Source: an uncultured Alphaproteobacteria bacterium (GTDB lineage Bacteria; Pseudomonadota; Alphaproteobacteria; HIMB59). Taken from it: 64,000 nucleotides of DNA. The DNA is taken from NCBI GenBank assembly GCA_902610255.1, contig CACLUX010000001.1, positions 1-64,000 of the forward strand, in the 5' to 3' direction. Under the pieces are notes generated by a model that was not told the DNA's origin, ran no database searches, and was given only the letters and a program-made list of their open reading frames with translations. Numbering within the stretch: the first letter of the stretch is position 1; each line of letters opens with the position of its first letter. A program made the position numbers and the translations under genes. This document shows positions 18,355-26,555 of this stretch, piece by piece.

Positions 18355-19679
18355 TTGAAAACAGGTAACATTGAACCATGAGCGTCAAGTAGCTCATCAA
18401 CCATTTTCCAAATTTGATCTAAATTAAGTTCACCAGCGGTGTGTGGGTCTAGCATGGCAGCATGATAAATGCTCTCTTTCTTAAGAGTTTTAAGAGCCTC
18501 AACTGTTAATTGCTGAACATTAATATTGGTCTGAATTAGATTTGCTAAGTGCATAGGTAATGGTGGTACTGATTGTGGGGTAAGGTCATTTTTTTGAACA
18601 ATACAAGGGACTTCAACACAGCAATTGTTAGGTAAATTAGGTATGAAATTTTTATTAAGAACATTACCATAAACAGTGTCTTGATTTCCGGTTACCATTG
18701 ATAAAATTATTCTCGAAGCATACTCGACAGATTTATTATACTCTTTTTGAGGTTTGCTAATTAACTCTTTTTCTTGCATTTCCCATTCTTGAATTTGTTT
18801 TTTACAGCGACGAATGTATTCATTAACTGGAATATCAAATTTTGAGATTAATTCTTTTTGGTGATTTTTAATAAACCAAGGTGTATATTCTGCAAAATGT
18901 TCCGATGACTCTGTAACAAAATAACCAAGCCTTTTCAATACTTCATATCTTACGTGATTTGAACAACCATCCCAATTGGTGCCAAAATTCCCTTCCTCTC
19001 CTGCCTTAAAAATTTTAGGGTAAAGATCTTCCGTTAAACCATTATCTAATTTTTTTTCAAACTTTGTAAAAAATGACATATGATTTATTCCAGAGCATTC
19101 ATATTGAATTTTGCTTAAATCTTCATTTATGTCTCTCGCTAAATCAGCAGCTGTACCTTGGACAGAATGACAAAGTCCTACATATTGAAGCTCGGGAATA
19201 AAGTCTGAGAGAGCTAGACAATTGATTGCCATAGGATTTACATATTGAAGCATCCACGCTTTAGGGCATTGTTCTATTATATCTTTAGCAATTTCAACTA
19301 AAACAGGAACTGTTCTCAACCCGCGCATAATGCCTCCAATACCTAGCGTGTCTGCAATTGTTTGTTGAAGTCCATACTTGGCTGGTATTTCAAAATCAAT
19401 AACAGTTGAGGGTTCATAACCTCCAACCTGTATCATAACTATAACAAAATCAGCGCCTTTAAGAGCCTCTTTTCTATCTAACGAAGTTTTTATTGATGCT
19501 GGAGCTTTTAGCGACTTACATATATTATCAGCTACTATTTGTGATGTTTTTAATCTTTTTGGGTCTATATCATGTAAGGCAATATCAAACGAATTTAATT
19601 CCGGCTCAAGTAAAATATCTGCCAAAATACTTTTCATGAAGACAGTACTTCCCGCACCTATAAAAGTAATTTTAGCCAA
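18351..19679 (-). CDS. melA: Alpha-galactosidase, glycoside hydrolase family 4 (MelA-like)
   Basis: A 442-residue NAD- and metal-dependent GH4 enzyme. It has IGAGSTVFM at residues 5-13, IADTLGIGGIMRGLRTVPV near 110, and the metal motif LCHSVQGT near 170. CHSV is the GH4 variant of alpha-galactosidases, in contrast to CHEI in the GH4 gene at 4929. It acts in the cytoplasm on imported alpha-galactosides and feeds galactose to galK and galT, which follow with overlapping codons. Metal His is in SGINHMSFF near residue 200. Candidate substrates in the sea are melibiose-like sugars or galactosylglycerols; this is inference. Confidence 0.9.
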   Translation of the reverse strand: MAKITFIGAGSTVFMKSILADILLEPELNSFDIALHDIDPKRLKTSQIVADNICKSLKAPASIKTSLDRKEALKGADFVIVMIQVGGYEPSTVIDFEIPAKYGLQQTIADTLGIGGIMRGLRTVPVLVEIAKDIIEQCPKAWMLQYVNPMAINCLALSDFIPELQYVGLCHSVQGTAADLARDINEDLSKIQYECSGINHMSFFTKFEKKLDNGLTEDLYPKIFKAGEEGNFGTNWDGCSNHVRYEVLKRLGYFVTESSEHFAEYTPWFIKNHQKELISKFDIPVNEYIRRCKKQIQEWEMQEKELISKPQKEYNKSVEYASRIILSMVTGNQDTVYGNVLNKNFIPNLPNNCCVEVPCIVQKNDLTPQSVPPLPMHLANLIQTNINVQQLTVEALKTLKKESIYHAAMLDPHTAGELNLDQIWKMVDELLDAHGSMLPVFK

Positions 19680-19681
19680 TT

Positions 19682-20533
19682 CTATCCCTTACTAGCGCCT
19701 AGTGTAAGACCAGCAATAAAATGTTTTTGCATTAGAAAAAACATTATCACAGGAGGAACTGCTGCGATTATTGATCCAGCAGATAGAAGATGATAGACAG
19801 TAACCCATTGACCGTTTAGAGATTTCAAACCTGCAGTAATTGGCATTGCGTGTTGTCCTTGAATTAAAACAGTTGCCCAAAAAAAGTCATTCCATATAAA
19901 TGTAAATATTAGCACTGACAAAGCAGCAATAGCTGGTCTTGTAAGGGGAACTACTATTTTCAAGAATATATTAAACTCCGAAGTACCATCAATCCTTGCG
20001 GCCTCAAATAACTCATTTGGTAAAGCTTTAATAAAATTTCTCATAAACAAAGTACAAAAGCCAGTTTGAAAGGCGACATGAAATAAAACTAATCCTGTAA
20101 CTGTATCATACAAACCCATTTGAAAAGTCAGGTCTCGAACTGGTATCATTAAAATTTGAAAGGGAACAAAATTTCCAGCAATAAAAGTGAAAAAGATAAA
20201 AAGATTTGCTTTAAACTTATATGATGCTAATGCAAAACCTGTCATACAGCTTATAGCAACAGCACCTATTACAGTGGGGATGGTTATTTTAAAACTATTA
20301 ATTATGTAAGACAACATTGGGGTATTTTGAAATACATCTTTAATGTTACTAAATAATAAAAATTCACTAGGTATGCCCCAATAATTTCCTGCGGTGATAT
20401 CTCCTAGACCTCTAATTGAAGTAAGCATAATCCCTATTAGAGGAATCAACCAAACGAACAAAGATACAGGTACAAGTATTTTGTATGAAATCCTGTTAAT
20501 TAAAGGTCTTTTTTGAATTGGTATGGGAAACAT
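19682..20533 (-). CDS. ABC sugar transporter permease, MalG-like
   Basis: A 283-residue permease with about six transmembrane helices and the ATPase-docking EAA loop (ELFEAARIDGTSEFNIFLKI, about residues 183-202). It ends in AGLTLGASKG, the usual C-terminus of the sugar-import MalG group. It begins directly after the stop of the other permease (20534) and ends two bases before the alpha-galactosidase start. It forms the channel of a galactoside importer; no ATPase gene lies in this operon. Confidence 0.88.
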   Translation of the reverse strand: MFPIPIQKRPLINRISYKILVPVSLFVWLIPLIGIMLTSIRGLGDITAGNYWGIPSEFLLFSNIKDVFQNTPMLSYIINSFKITIPTVIGAVAISCMTGFALASYKFKANLFIFFTFIAGNFVPFQILMIPVRDLTFQMGLYDTVTGLVLFHVAFQTGFCTLFMRNFIKALPNELFEAARIDGTSEFNIFLKIVVPLTRPAIAALSVLIFTFIWNDFFWATVLIQGQHAMPITAGLKSLNGQWVTVYHLLSAGSIIAAVPPVIMFFLMQKHFIAGLTLGASKG

Positions 20534-21451
20534 TTAAAGTCCTTTTTTCTCACTTTGATACATCCGATAAATAAAAAATAATATATAGAACATCATTATG
20601 GTGAATAAAACTGCTGCAATAGCTGAACCATAGCCCATTCTATATCCATATTCGCTTAAAGCGGTCTCAAACATATAATAGGCTAAAACATTAGTTGAAC
20701 CATATGGGCCACCTTGTGTCATGATAGCAACCATGTCAAAACTTCTCAGGGATCCGATCACAGTTACAACAATTGCTAGAAAAGTGGCTGGCTTCAATTG
20801 AGGTAAGATAATATTTTTAAATAAAGAGAAACCTTTTGCACCATCCATTCTACCTGCCTCAATTTGATCTGTATTAAGATTGTTTAAGCCCGTTAAATAC
20901 AAGATCATACAGTATGCAATTTGTGGGTAAATTCCTGCAAAGATAATTCCATAGGTAGCAAAATTCTCATCTGCTAATATGGCATAATTACTGAGACCTA
21001 ATTTATCTAAAAAAGGCCCAATAACACCTCTTGGATTGTAAAACCATGAAAATATAATTCCGATAACAACTTGGGAAATTACAAAAGGGAAAAAGAAAAG
21101 AGATTTGATGAGTCTTATACCAAAAATAGTTTGATTTAAAAATATTGCTAAGCCTAATCCTATTGGAACAGCTAACATAAATAAGATTAACCACTTAAGA
21201 TTATTCATTAACGAAATATAAAAATATTCGTCGTCCAATAATTCTATATAATTTGATAATCCAACGTAAATTGCTGGAGATAGCCCGTCCCATTGTAATA
21301 AAGAAATATATAGAGAATTAAAAATTGGCCAGATTACGTAGACTAAAAATAGTAATAAACCTGGAAACAAAAAAATCCATGGTGTTAACCTTTGTTGATT
21401 AAGTTTCCACCATGATGACTTTCTATATGTAATTTGTGTTGAATCAGGCAC
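20534..21451 (-). CDS. ABC sugar transporter permease, MalF-like
   Basis: A permease of about 305 residues. Recognisable segments are RLTPWIFLFPGLLLFLVYVIWP (first helix), and an EAA-like loop NTDQIEAGRMDGAKGFSLFKNI near residue 195. The start is best placed at GTG 21449-21451: an in-frame TTG at 21484 would force translation through a strong GC-rich hairpin (21461-21483) and add residues with no family resemblance. No clear Shine-Dalgarno precedes the GTG. It pairs with the MalG-like subunit downstream and the binding protein upstream. Confidence 0.82.
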   Translation of the reverse strand: MPDSTQITYRKSSWWKLNQQRLTPWIFLFPGLLLFLVYVIWPIFNSLYISLLQWDGLSPAIYVGLSNYIELLDDEYFYISLMNNLKWLILFMLAVPIGLGLAIFLNQTIFGIRLIKSLFFFPFVISQVVIGIIFSWFYNPRGVIGPFLDKLGLSNYAILADENFATYGIIFAGIYPQIAYCMILYLTGLNNLNTDQIEAGRMDGAKGFSLFKNIILPQLKPATFLAIVVTVIGSLRSFDMVAIMTQGGPYGSTNVLAYYMFETALSEYGYRMGYGSAIAAVLFTIMMFYILFFIYRMYQSEKKGL

Positions 21452-21460
21452 GTTAAGAAA

Positions 21461-21483
21461 TGGGGTGGTTGAAAACCACCCCA
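21461..21483 (-). terminator. GC-rich intercistronic hairpin after the galactoside binding protein
   Basis: A perfect 10-bp stem (TGGGGTGGTT against AACCACCCCA) with a three-base loop, by far the most GC-rich spot in this operon. Read on the minus strand it starts 11 bases after the binding-protein stop and is followed by TTTCTT. It is probably an attenuator or mRNA-stabilising element that sets the binding protein to permease ratio. Confidence 0.7.
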
Positions 21484-21494
21484 ATTGAAATTGA

Positions 21495-22736
21495 TTATTT
21501 ATAAACTCTTTGGCGTACTTTTTCTAAACGCTCAAGAATTTTATCTCTTCTATCAGGATTAACCATATATTCTTGAAAACCCTTCATTCCTTCAGAGGCC
21601 ATTTCAGCTGGGGCATCCCTGTCGTAGAATTGCGCCATTGCATATGCGTTATTTAACATATTCAAACCTGCTTCTAAAAATGGATCTGGATCAACTTTAG
21701 AGCCGCTATTAACTGGCAGTTGTCCTAGAGTCTTATTCATCTCCTCTTGAACATCTGCTCTGCTTAGAAAGATCAAGAATCTTTTAGCATCTGTCTTATT
21801 TTTGGCTCCAGATGCAATGTGCATCGTATCAGTTGGTGCCTCTTCAGCCATAGGAATACCAGGAGTTATTTCTGGGAATTGGAAAAAGCCGAGGTTGTCA
21901 TTTGTTAATCCACCCTCTTTGAATAATGCAACTGAGAAGTTACCCATAACATACATCGCCGCCTCTCCATTAATCATTGGAGGAATTGCTTCTTGCCAGG
22001 CAAGTGAGGCATGATTTTCGAGAAAATATCCTGGTTTAACTAACTCATCCCACTTGTCAAATACAGCATGCACTCTAGGGTCAGTGTAAGGAATTTCACC
22101 TTTTGTCAAAGCCATGTGGAACTCATAACCATTTGTTCTTAAATTTAAATAGTCAAAGACACCTGCTGTTGTCCAAAGATACTTTGATCCAATCGTAATT
22201 GGTGTAACACCTGCGGCTTTCAATGTTGCGCAGGCAGCAACAAATTCATCCCAAGTTGTTGGTACTGAAATCCCGTTGGCCTCAAAAATATCTTTTCTGT
22301 AATAAACACCCCACTGGTAATAGGTGTATGGAATACCCCACTGTTTGCCACCAATAGTCATTGGTTTCTTAGCGTGAGACATACCTTCTGTTAAGTTTCC
22401 ATCAACCCATCCGGTATCTGACCAGATATCTGATACATCCTCTACAAGCCCTGCTCTTACAAATGGAAGCATTCTGTTTCCTGCATACCAATTGAAAACA
22501 TCAGGGGGGCTTGTGGTTAAAAAATTTCTGATTGCTTGTTTATATCCTTCATGATCGAAGTTATTAACTTCAATTGTGACGTCAGGGTTTTCTTCTTGGA
22601 ATTTATTAAAAGCCCATTCAAACGCTGCTTTTGGAGCTGAGTCAGTTAAATCAGTATTAATGACTAATGTCCCTGCGAATGAAGAAGAAAATCCCATAGC
22701 TAGAATAGCTGTTAAAGTAGCTATGATTTTTTTCAT
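21495..22736 (-). CDS. ABC sugar-binding protein (galactoside importer)
   Basis: A 413-residue periplasmic binding protein of extracellular family 1. The signal peptide is MKKIIATLTAILAMGFSSSFAG, cleaved after FA. The mature part has the usual VINTDLTDSAPKAAFEWAFNKF start and a DVFNWYAGNRM ligand-cleft segment. A strong Shine-Dalgarno (TAGGAGGAT) sits six to eight bases before the ATG, the best in this operon. It is the first gene of the operon leading to two permeases, alpha-galactosidase, GalT, GalK and a lactonase, so an alpha- or beta-galactoside ligand is likely. Confidence 0.88.
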   Translation of the reverse strand: MKKIIATLTAILAMGFSSSFAGTLVINTDLTDSAPKAAFEWAFNKFQEENPDVTIEVNNFDHEGYKQAIRNFLTTSPPDVFNWYAGNRMLPFVRAGLVEDVSDIWSDTGWVDGNLTEGMSHAKKPMTIGGKQWGIPYTYYQWGVYYRKDIFEANGISVPTTWDEFVAACATLKAAGVTPITIGSKYLWTTAGVFDYLNLRTNGYEFHMALTKGEIPYTDPRVHAVFDKWDELVKPGYFLENHASLAWQEAIPPMINGEAAMYVMGNFSVALFKEGGLTNDNLGFFQFPEITPGIPMAEEAPTDTMHIASGAKNKTDAKRFLIFLSRADVQEEMNKTLGQLPVNSGSKVDPDPFLEAGLNMLNNAYAMAQFYDRDAPAEMASEGMKGFQEYMVNPDRRDKILERLEKVRQRVYK

Positions 22737-22750
22737 TTTATCCTCCTACA

Positions 22751-22765
22751 AATCTATATTAGATT
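22751..22765. promoter_or_regulatory. Short perfect palindrome upstream of the galactoside operon
   Basis: AATCTA-TAT-TAGATT, 15 to 29 bases before the binding-protein start codon. It overlaps the Shine-Dalgarno side of the leader and could be an operator, but it is short and AT-rich, so chance is possible. Confidence 0.3.
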
Positions 22766-22827
22766 GTATTTAATTAAGCAGTCTTATTATATTAAAATAA
22801 TTATATTGATACAGTAAAATAGCTAAT

Positions 22828-23805
22828 TTACTTTATTTTTAAAGTTTTTTCCCAATTCCATGCTGATTTGACGATAGTCTCTAAATCAGAGTATTTTGGA
22901 TTCCAGTTTAATAAATTCATTATTTTTTTATTATCAGCAATTAGCTCTGCTGGATCTCCCTTTCGCCTTCCTTGAATCTTGAAGGGAATATCGACTTTAG
23001 TAATTTCTTTGGCCATCTGGATAATTTGATTAACACTAAAACCTTTTTTGTTGCCAATATTAAATACTTGAGACTTGTTTGTATTTATTAAATTTTCCAT
23101 AGCTAATATATGAGCCTCTACTATGTCCATTACATGAACATAATCTCTCACACAAGTGCCATCAGGGGTAGGATAATCATCACCAAAAACACTAATATGT
23201 GTTTTTCTTCCGTTAGCAACTTGAAGCACAAGAGGTATTAAGTGTGTTTCTGGATCGTGCATTTCCCCTATTGTGCCATCGTAATGGGCGCCACAAGCAT
23301 TAAAGTATCTCAGTGATACATATTTTAAACCACAAGACTCATCATAATTTTTCAAAGTATTTTCAACTTCTGCTTTTGTATTACCGTAAGGATTTACTGG
23401 ATTAAAAGTATGAAGTTCTGTAATCGGAAGATGCTCTGGCTCACCATAAACAGCAGCAGATGAAGAAAATATAAATTTATTGATTTTTAAATCTCTCATA
23501 CACTCAAGAAGGTTAATTGTGTTGATAACATTATTTTGTCGATATTTTTTTGGATCGTAATAGGACTCCTCAACATTAATAGATGCTGCAAAATGCATTA
23601 CAAGATCATAGTTTTGCTCTGACAATATTTTATAAACTGTGTCCTTATCTGATAAGTCACAAATATGAAGTTTGTAATTTTGAGTATTCTCTTTTTGTCC
23701 ACTTGATAAATTATCAAGAATTTCAATGTCATAATTTGTTTCTTTGAAACGCTTTAACATATGTGAGCCTATGTATCCGATGCCACCCACAACTAGAATT
23801 TTCAT
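22828..23805 (-). CDS. galE: UDP-glucose 4-epimerase
   Basis: A 325-residue extended SDR. The NAD motif is GGIGYIGSH (residues 7-15; the usual GGAGYIGSH with Ala to Ile). SSSAAVYG and the catalytic PYGNTK (Tyr near 147, Lys near 151) follow, then RYFNACGAH and GTCVRDYVHVMD, all typical of GalE. It converts UDP-galactose to UDP-glucose and completes the Leloir pathway with galK and galT. It is on the same strand as the galactoside operon but separated by 91 bases holding that operon's own leader. Confidence 0.93.
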   Translation of the reverse strand: MKILVVGGIGYIGSHMLKRFKETNYDIEILDNLSSGQKENTQNYKLHICDLSDKDTVYKILSEQNYDLVMHFAASINVEESYYDPKKYRQNNVINTINLLECMRDLKINKFIFSSSAAVYGEPEHLPITELHTFNPVNPYGNTKAEVENTLKNYDESCGLKYVSLRYFNACGAHYDGTIGEMHDPETHLIPLVLQVANGRKTHISVFGDDYPTPDGTCVRDYVHVMDIVEAHILAMENLINTNKSQVFNIGNKKGFSVNQIIQMAKEITKVDIPFKIQGRRKGDPAELIADNKKIMNLLNWNPKYSDLETIVKSAWNWEKTLKIK

Positions 23806-23867
23806 ATTTTAATTTTATACAGACAGCAGAAAAAATTCATAGTAATTATCCTATTTATAGACTTATT

Positions 23868-24170
23868 TTACTTAATATTTTGGACACAATTTTCTAAAAT
23901 AGGAGGTAGGAAATCAAAATTATTCGACCAAGCATAGTGTATTTCTGTTTTCATAAATTCTATATCTTCTAATGGAAAATGACCATCCTCGTATTTATCG
24001 AGTAATTCTTGTTTTTTTAAAAACATCTCCTGTGAAGTTTTTTCATCTTTCATTGATGAAAAAAAATCTGTAGCTAATTCATAAGTTGCAATACAAATAA
24101 TTTCATCTTCATTATACGCATATAAACTAAAGTTAAAAAACATGAAAATAAAAAGTAAAATGTTTCGCAT
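23868..24170 (-). CDS. Small exported protein of unknown function
   Basis: A 100-residue protein. The first 18 residues are a hydrophobic signal segment ending in LYA, and the mature part is acidic with two cysteines (near residues 26 and 95) that could form a disulfide in the periplasm. I do not recognise a family. It lies 20 bases downstream of the PQQ-type dehydrogenase on the same strand and may be co-transcribed. Confidence 0.6.
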   Translation of the reverse strand: MRNILLFIFMFFNFSLYAYNEDEIICIATYELATDFFSSMKDEKTSQEMFLKKQELLDKYEDGHFPLEDIEFMKTEIHYAWSNNFDFLPPILENCVQNIK

Positions 24171-24190
24171 TTGATTAAGATAGATTAAAG

Positions 24191-25276
24191 CTATGGTTTT
24201 AAAACAAATAAATTTGAGTTAGTCTCATCAGCAATAATATATATATTTCCCAATCTATCTATTTCCATATCTCTGACTCTCCCAATTTTATCTTTAAATA
24301 CTATTTCCTCTTTAACAAATTTATTATTTTCTCTATGCAATACAGATAAGTATCTGAATTTTAATGAGGACACCAAAAGTGAATTTTGCCATTCTGGAAA
24401 AGCCTCTCCTTGATAAAATTTGATACCACTAATTGCAATTGAAGGTACCCAAATAAATTCTGGTTTTAAAAAACCAGGTTCCCAAGCATTGCCATCTCCA
24501 ATTTTAGTTCCAGAGTAATTTGTTCCTCCCCATCCTATTTTCTTCCAACCATAATTAGTACCTCTTACTACTTTACCTATAAAGTCTCCTCCTTTAGGTC
24601 CATGATTAGATATATAAATAGATTTAGTATGAGGATCAAAAGTCATCCCTTGAGGGTTCCTTACACCAATTTGAAATAACTCAGTAAGCCAATCATTACC
24701 CGATATGAAAGGATTGTCTTTAGGGTGCTCACCATTTTTATGTATTCTGATTATTGAGCCAATTGAATTTGAGAAGTCCTGAGCAATCATGCCTTTTCCT
24801 CTTTCACCAATACTTACATAAAGGTAGTCATCAAGAATTTCTATTCGTGAACCAAAGTGTTTACCATTACCAAAATATGGTAAAGCCTCATATATAAGAT
24901 TTTCATTAATGAGCTTATTTTCTCTAAGCTCTGCAGAAAACACAGCAGTTGTGTATTTTCCATTTTTCTTAATTGAGCCAGTAACCCATATAAAATTCTT
25001 TTCACTTACAATATCTAAAAGACCTCCTTGGCCGTGTTGAACAAAAGGAATGTTGTGATCAATTTTTGTTTGTGAATAATCGTTTGTATTCACAAGGAAA
25101 ATTTCACCTGATTTTTGAGTAATCAATAAGTGGTCATCTATCCAACTCATCCCCCAAGGATTATCCAGAGAAACTCTGGTTTTTTCTAAAGTTTTTGAAT
25201 ATAAATGGGTGCTGAAAAGTATTAAGAAACATAAAATAAATAAAAAAATAGTTTTAGAAAAAATTATTATCTTCAT
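24191..25276 (-). CDS. PQQ-dependent aldose dehydrogenase-like protein (GSDH/YliI family)
   Basis: A 361-residue exported propeller protein. An N-terminal signal anchor (residues 7-27) is followed by LDNPWGMSWIDDHLLIT, GQGGLLDIV, HFGSRIEILDDYLYVSIGERG, IGVRNPQGMTFDP and ISNHGPKGGDFI, the ordered motifs of soluble aldose dehydrogenases. They oxidise sugars to lactones in the periplasm using PQQ and calcium. No PQQ biosynthesis gene is in the window, so the cofactor is made elsewhere or taken from the sea water. A link to the lactonase at 15344 is possible but the compartments differ. Confidence 0.82.
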   Translation of the reverse strand: MKIIIFSKTIFLFILCFLILFSTHLYSKTLEKTRVSLDNPWGMSWIDDHLLITQKSGEIFLVNTNDYSQTKIDHNIPFVQHGQGGLLDIVSEKNFIWVTGSIKKNGKYTTAVFSAELRENKLINENLIYEALPYFGNGKHFGSRIEILDDYLYVSIGERGKGMIAQDFSNSIGSIIRIHKNGEHPKDNPFISGNDWLTELFQIGVRNPQGMTFDPHTKSIYISNHGPKGGDFIGKVVRGTNYGWKKIGWGGTNYSGTKIGDGNAWEPGFLKPEFIWVPSIAISGIKFYQGEAFPEWQNSLLVSSLKFRYLSVLHRENNKFVKEEIVFKDKIGRVRDMEIDRLGNIYIIADETNSNLFVLKP

Positions 25277-25316
25277 ACAGTCAGTAATAAACCGCCGGTT
25301 ATAAACATTTTAACAG

Positions 25317-26351
25317 TTATTTTACACCAAGTTTTTTTTGAAGGTCACTTGAAGAAGTAGTGTATCTAAAAACATACTTTTTATCGCTATGACAATACTC
25401 AAACATTTTTTTAGCTGCAAGTGCAGCTTCATGAAATCCACTCAAGATTAACTTTAATTTACCAGGATAAATACAAATATCTCCAACAGCAAAAACTCTT
25501 GGAACAGAGGTTTCAAAATTTTCAGTATTCACTGATATTAAATTTTTCTCTAAATTCAAACCCCAGTCTGCGATTGGGCCTAATTCTATTTTTAAACCAA
25601 AAAAAGGGAATATTGCGTCAACATCATCTATGGTTGTCTCATCATCAAGTGTCACTTTGACTTTACTGTTATCATTTTTTTCAACCTTTTTTAAACTTCC
25701 CATATTGAAATTTACTTCGCCTTTATCAACTAAAGACATAACTTTATTTACAGAGTCTTGAACTCCTTTAAATTCTTTTCTTCTGTGTACCAAAGAAACT
25801 TTTTTGGCTATTCCTTGAAATCCCATTACATAATCCAGTGCAGAGTCACCACCGCCAATTATTAAAATATTCTTATCTTGAAAATCAGATCTTTTTTTAA
25901 CAGAGTAAAAAATATTTTTATTTTCTAGCTCCTGAGAGCCCTCTGCAGGAAGCTTTCTTGGAACAAAACTACCAGCGCCCGCTGCAATCACTAAAGACTT
26001 GCATTTAATGGATGTGCCCTTATCGGTTTCAACTAAAATATCATTATCATTTAAAGATATTTTAGAAGTTAATTGATTGAGATGATAAGAGGGATTGAAA
26101 GGCTCAGCTTGTTTTATTAAATCATCAGTTAGTTCTTGGCCTGTAATAGCAGGCCTACTTGGAATATCATATAAATTTTTATCAGGATATAATTCTGCGC
26201 ACTGCCCTCCTATTTTATCAAGGTTGTCGATTAAATGAGCCTTCATATCTAAAAGACCCAATTCAAAGACTTGAAACAGACCACATGGACCAGCACCGAT
26301 AATAACAACGTCTGTTTCGTGGCTTCCGCCTGATTTAATAATATTGGTCAT
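25317..26351 (-). CDS. Ferredoxin/flavodoxin-NADP+ reductase, thioredoxin-reductase-like type
   Basis: A 344-residue flavoprotein. The FAD motif is VIIGAGPCGLF (about residues 16-26), with GGQCAELYPDKNLYDIPSRP, and the NADPH motif is IIGGGDSALD near residue 165; the terminal FAD contact is VFAVGDICIYPGK. The redox-active CxxC of thioredoxin reductase is absent, and the GGQC..LYP..YD segment marks the YumC-type FNR. It moves electrons between NADPH and ferredoxin or flavodoxin. A 30-residue membrane peptide is encoded just upstream on the same strand. Confidence 0.88.
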   Translation of the reverse strand: MTNIIKSGGSHETDVVIIGAGPCGLFQVFELGLLDMKAHLIDNLDKIGGQCAELYPDKNLYDIPSRPAITGQELTDDLIKQAEPFNPSYHLNQLTSKISLNDNDILVETDKGTSIKCKSLVIAAGAGSFVPRKLPAEGSQELENKNIFYSVKKRSDFQDKNILIIGGGDSALDYVMGFQGIAKKVSLVHRRKEFKGVQDSVNKVMSLVDKGEVNFNMGSLKKVEKNDNSKVKVTLDDETTIDDVDAIFPFFGLKIELGPIADWGLNLEKNLISVNTENFETSVPRVFAVGDICIYPGKLKLILSGFHEAALAAKKMFEYCHSDKKYVFRYTTSSSDLQKKLGVK

Positions 26352-26386
26352 GTCTTATTATTATAATAAATGTTACTTGAGTTAGA

Positions 26387-26479
26387 TTATTTGTTTCTTT
26401 TGTAAATATCAAAAACCATTATCGCTATTGCTAAAACTGCGCCAAATATACCCAATAAAAGCGAGGTTTCTAAAGTCAT
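26387..26479 (-). CDS. 30-residue single-helix membrane peptide
   Basis: A short frame reading MTLETSLLLGIFGAVLAIAI then a basic tail ending YKRNK. It is one hydrophobic helix of about 18 residues with a positively charged C-terminus, as in small regulatory or accessory membrane proteins. No Shine-Dalgarno is seen. It lies 35 bases before the ferredoxin-NADP reductase start on the same strand. The coherent helix and charge pattern are the only evidence; it could be chance. Confidence 0.45.
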   Translation of the reverse strand: MTLETSLLLGIFGAVLAIAIMVFDIYKRNK

Positions 26480-26555
26480 ATTTATAATCTAACCAGTTAA
26501 CTCTATTATGGTAATCAATGCATTTCTAGTTTAAAAAAAAACTAGGAGAAATAAG

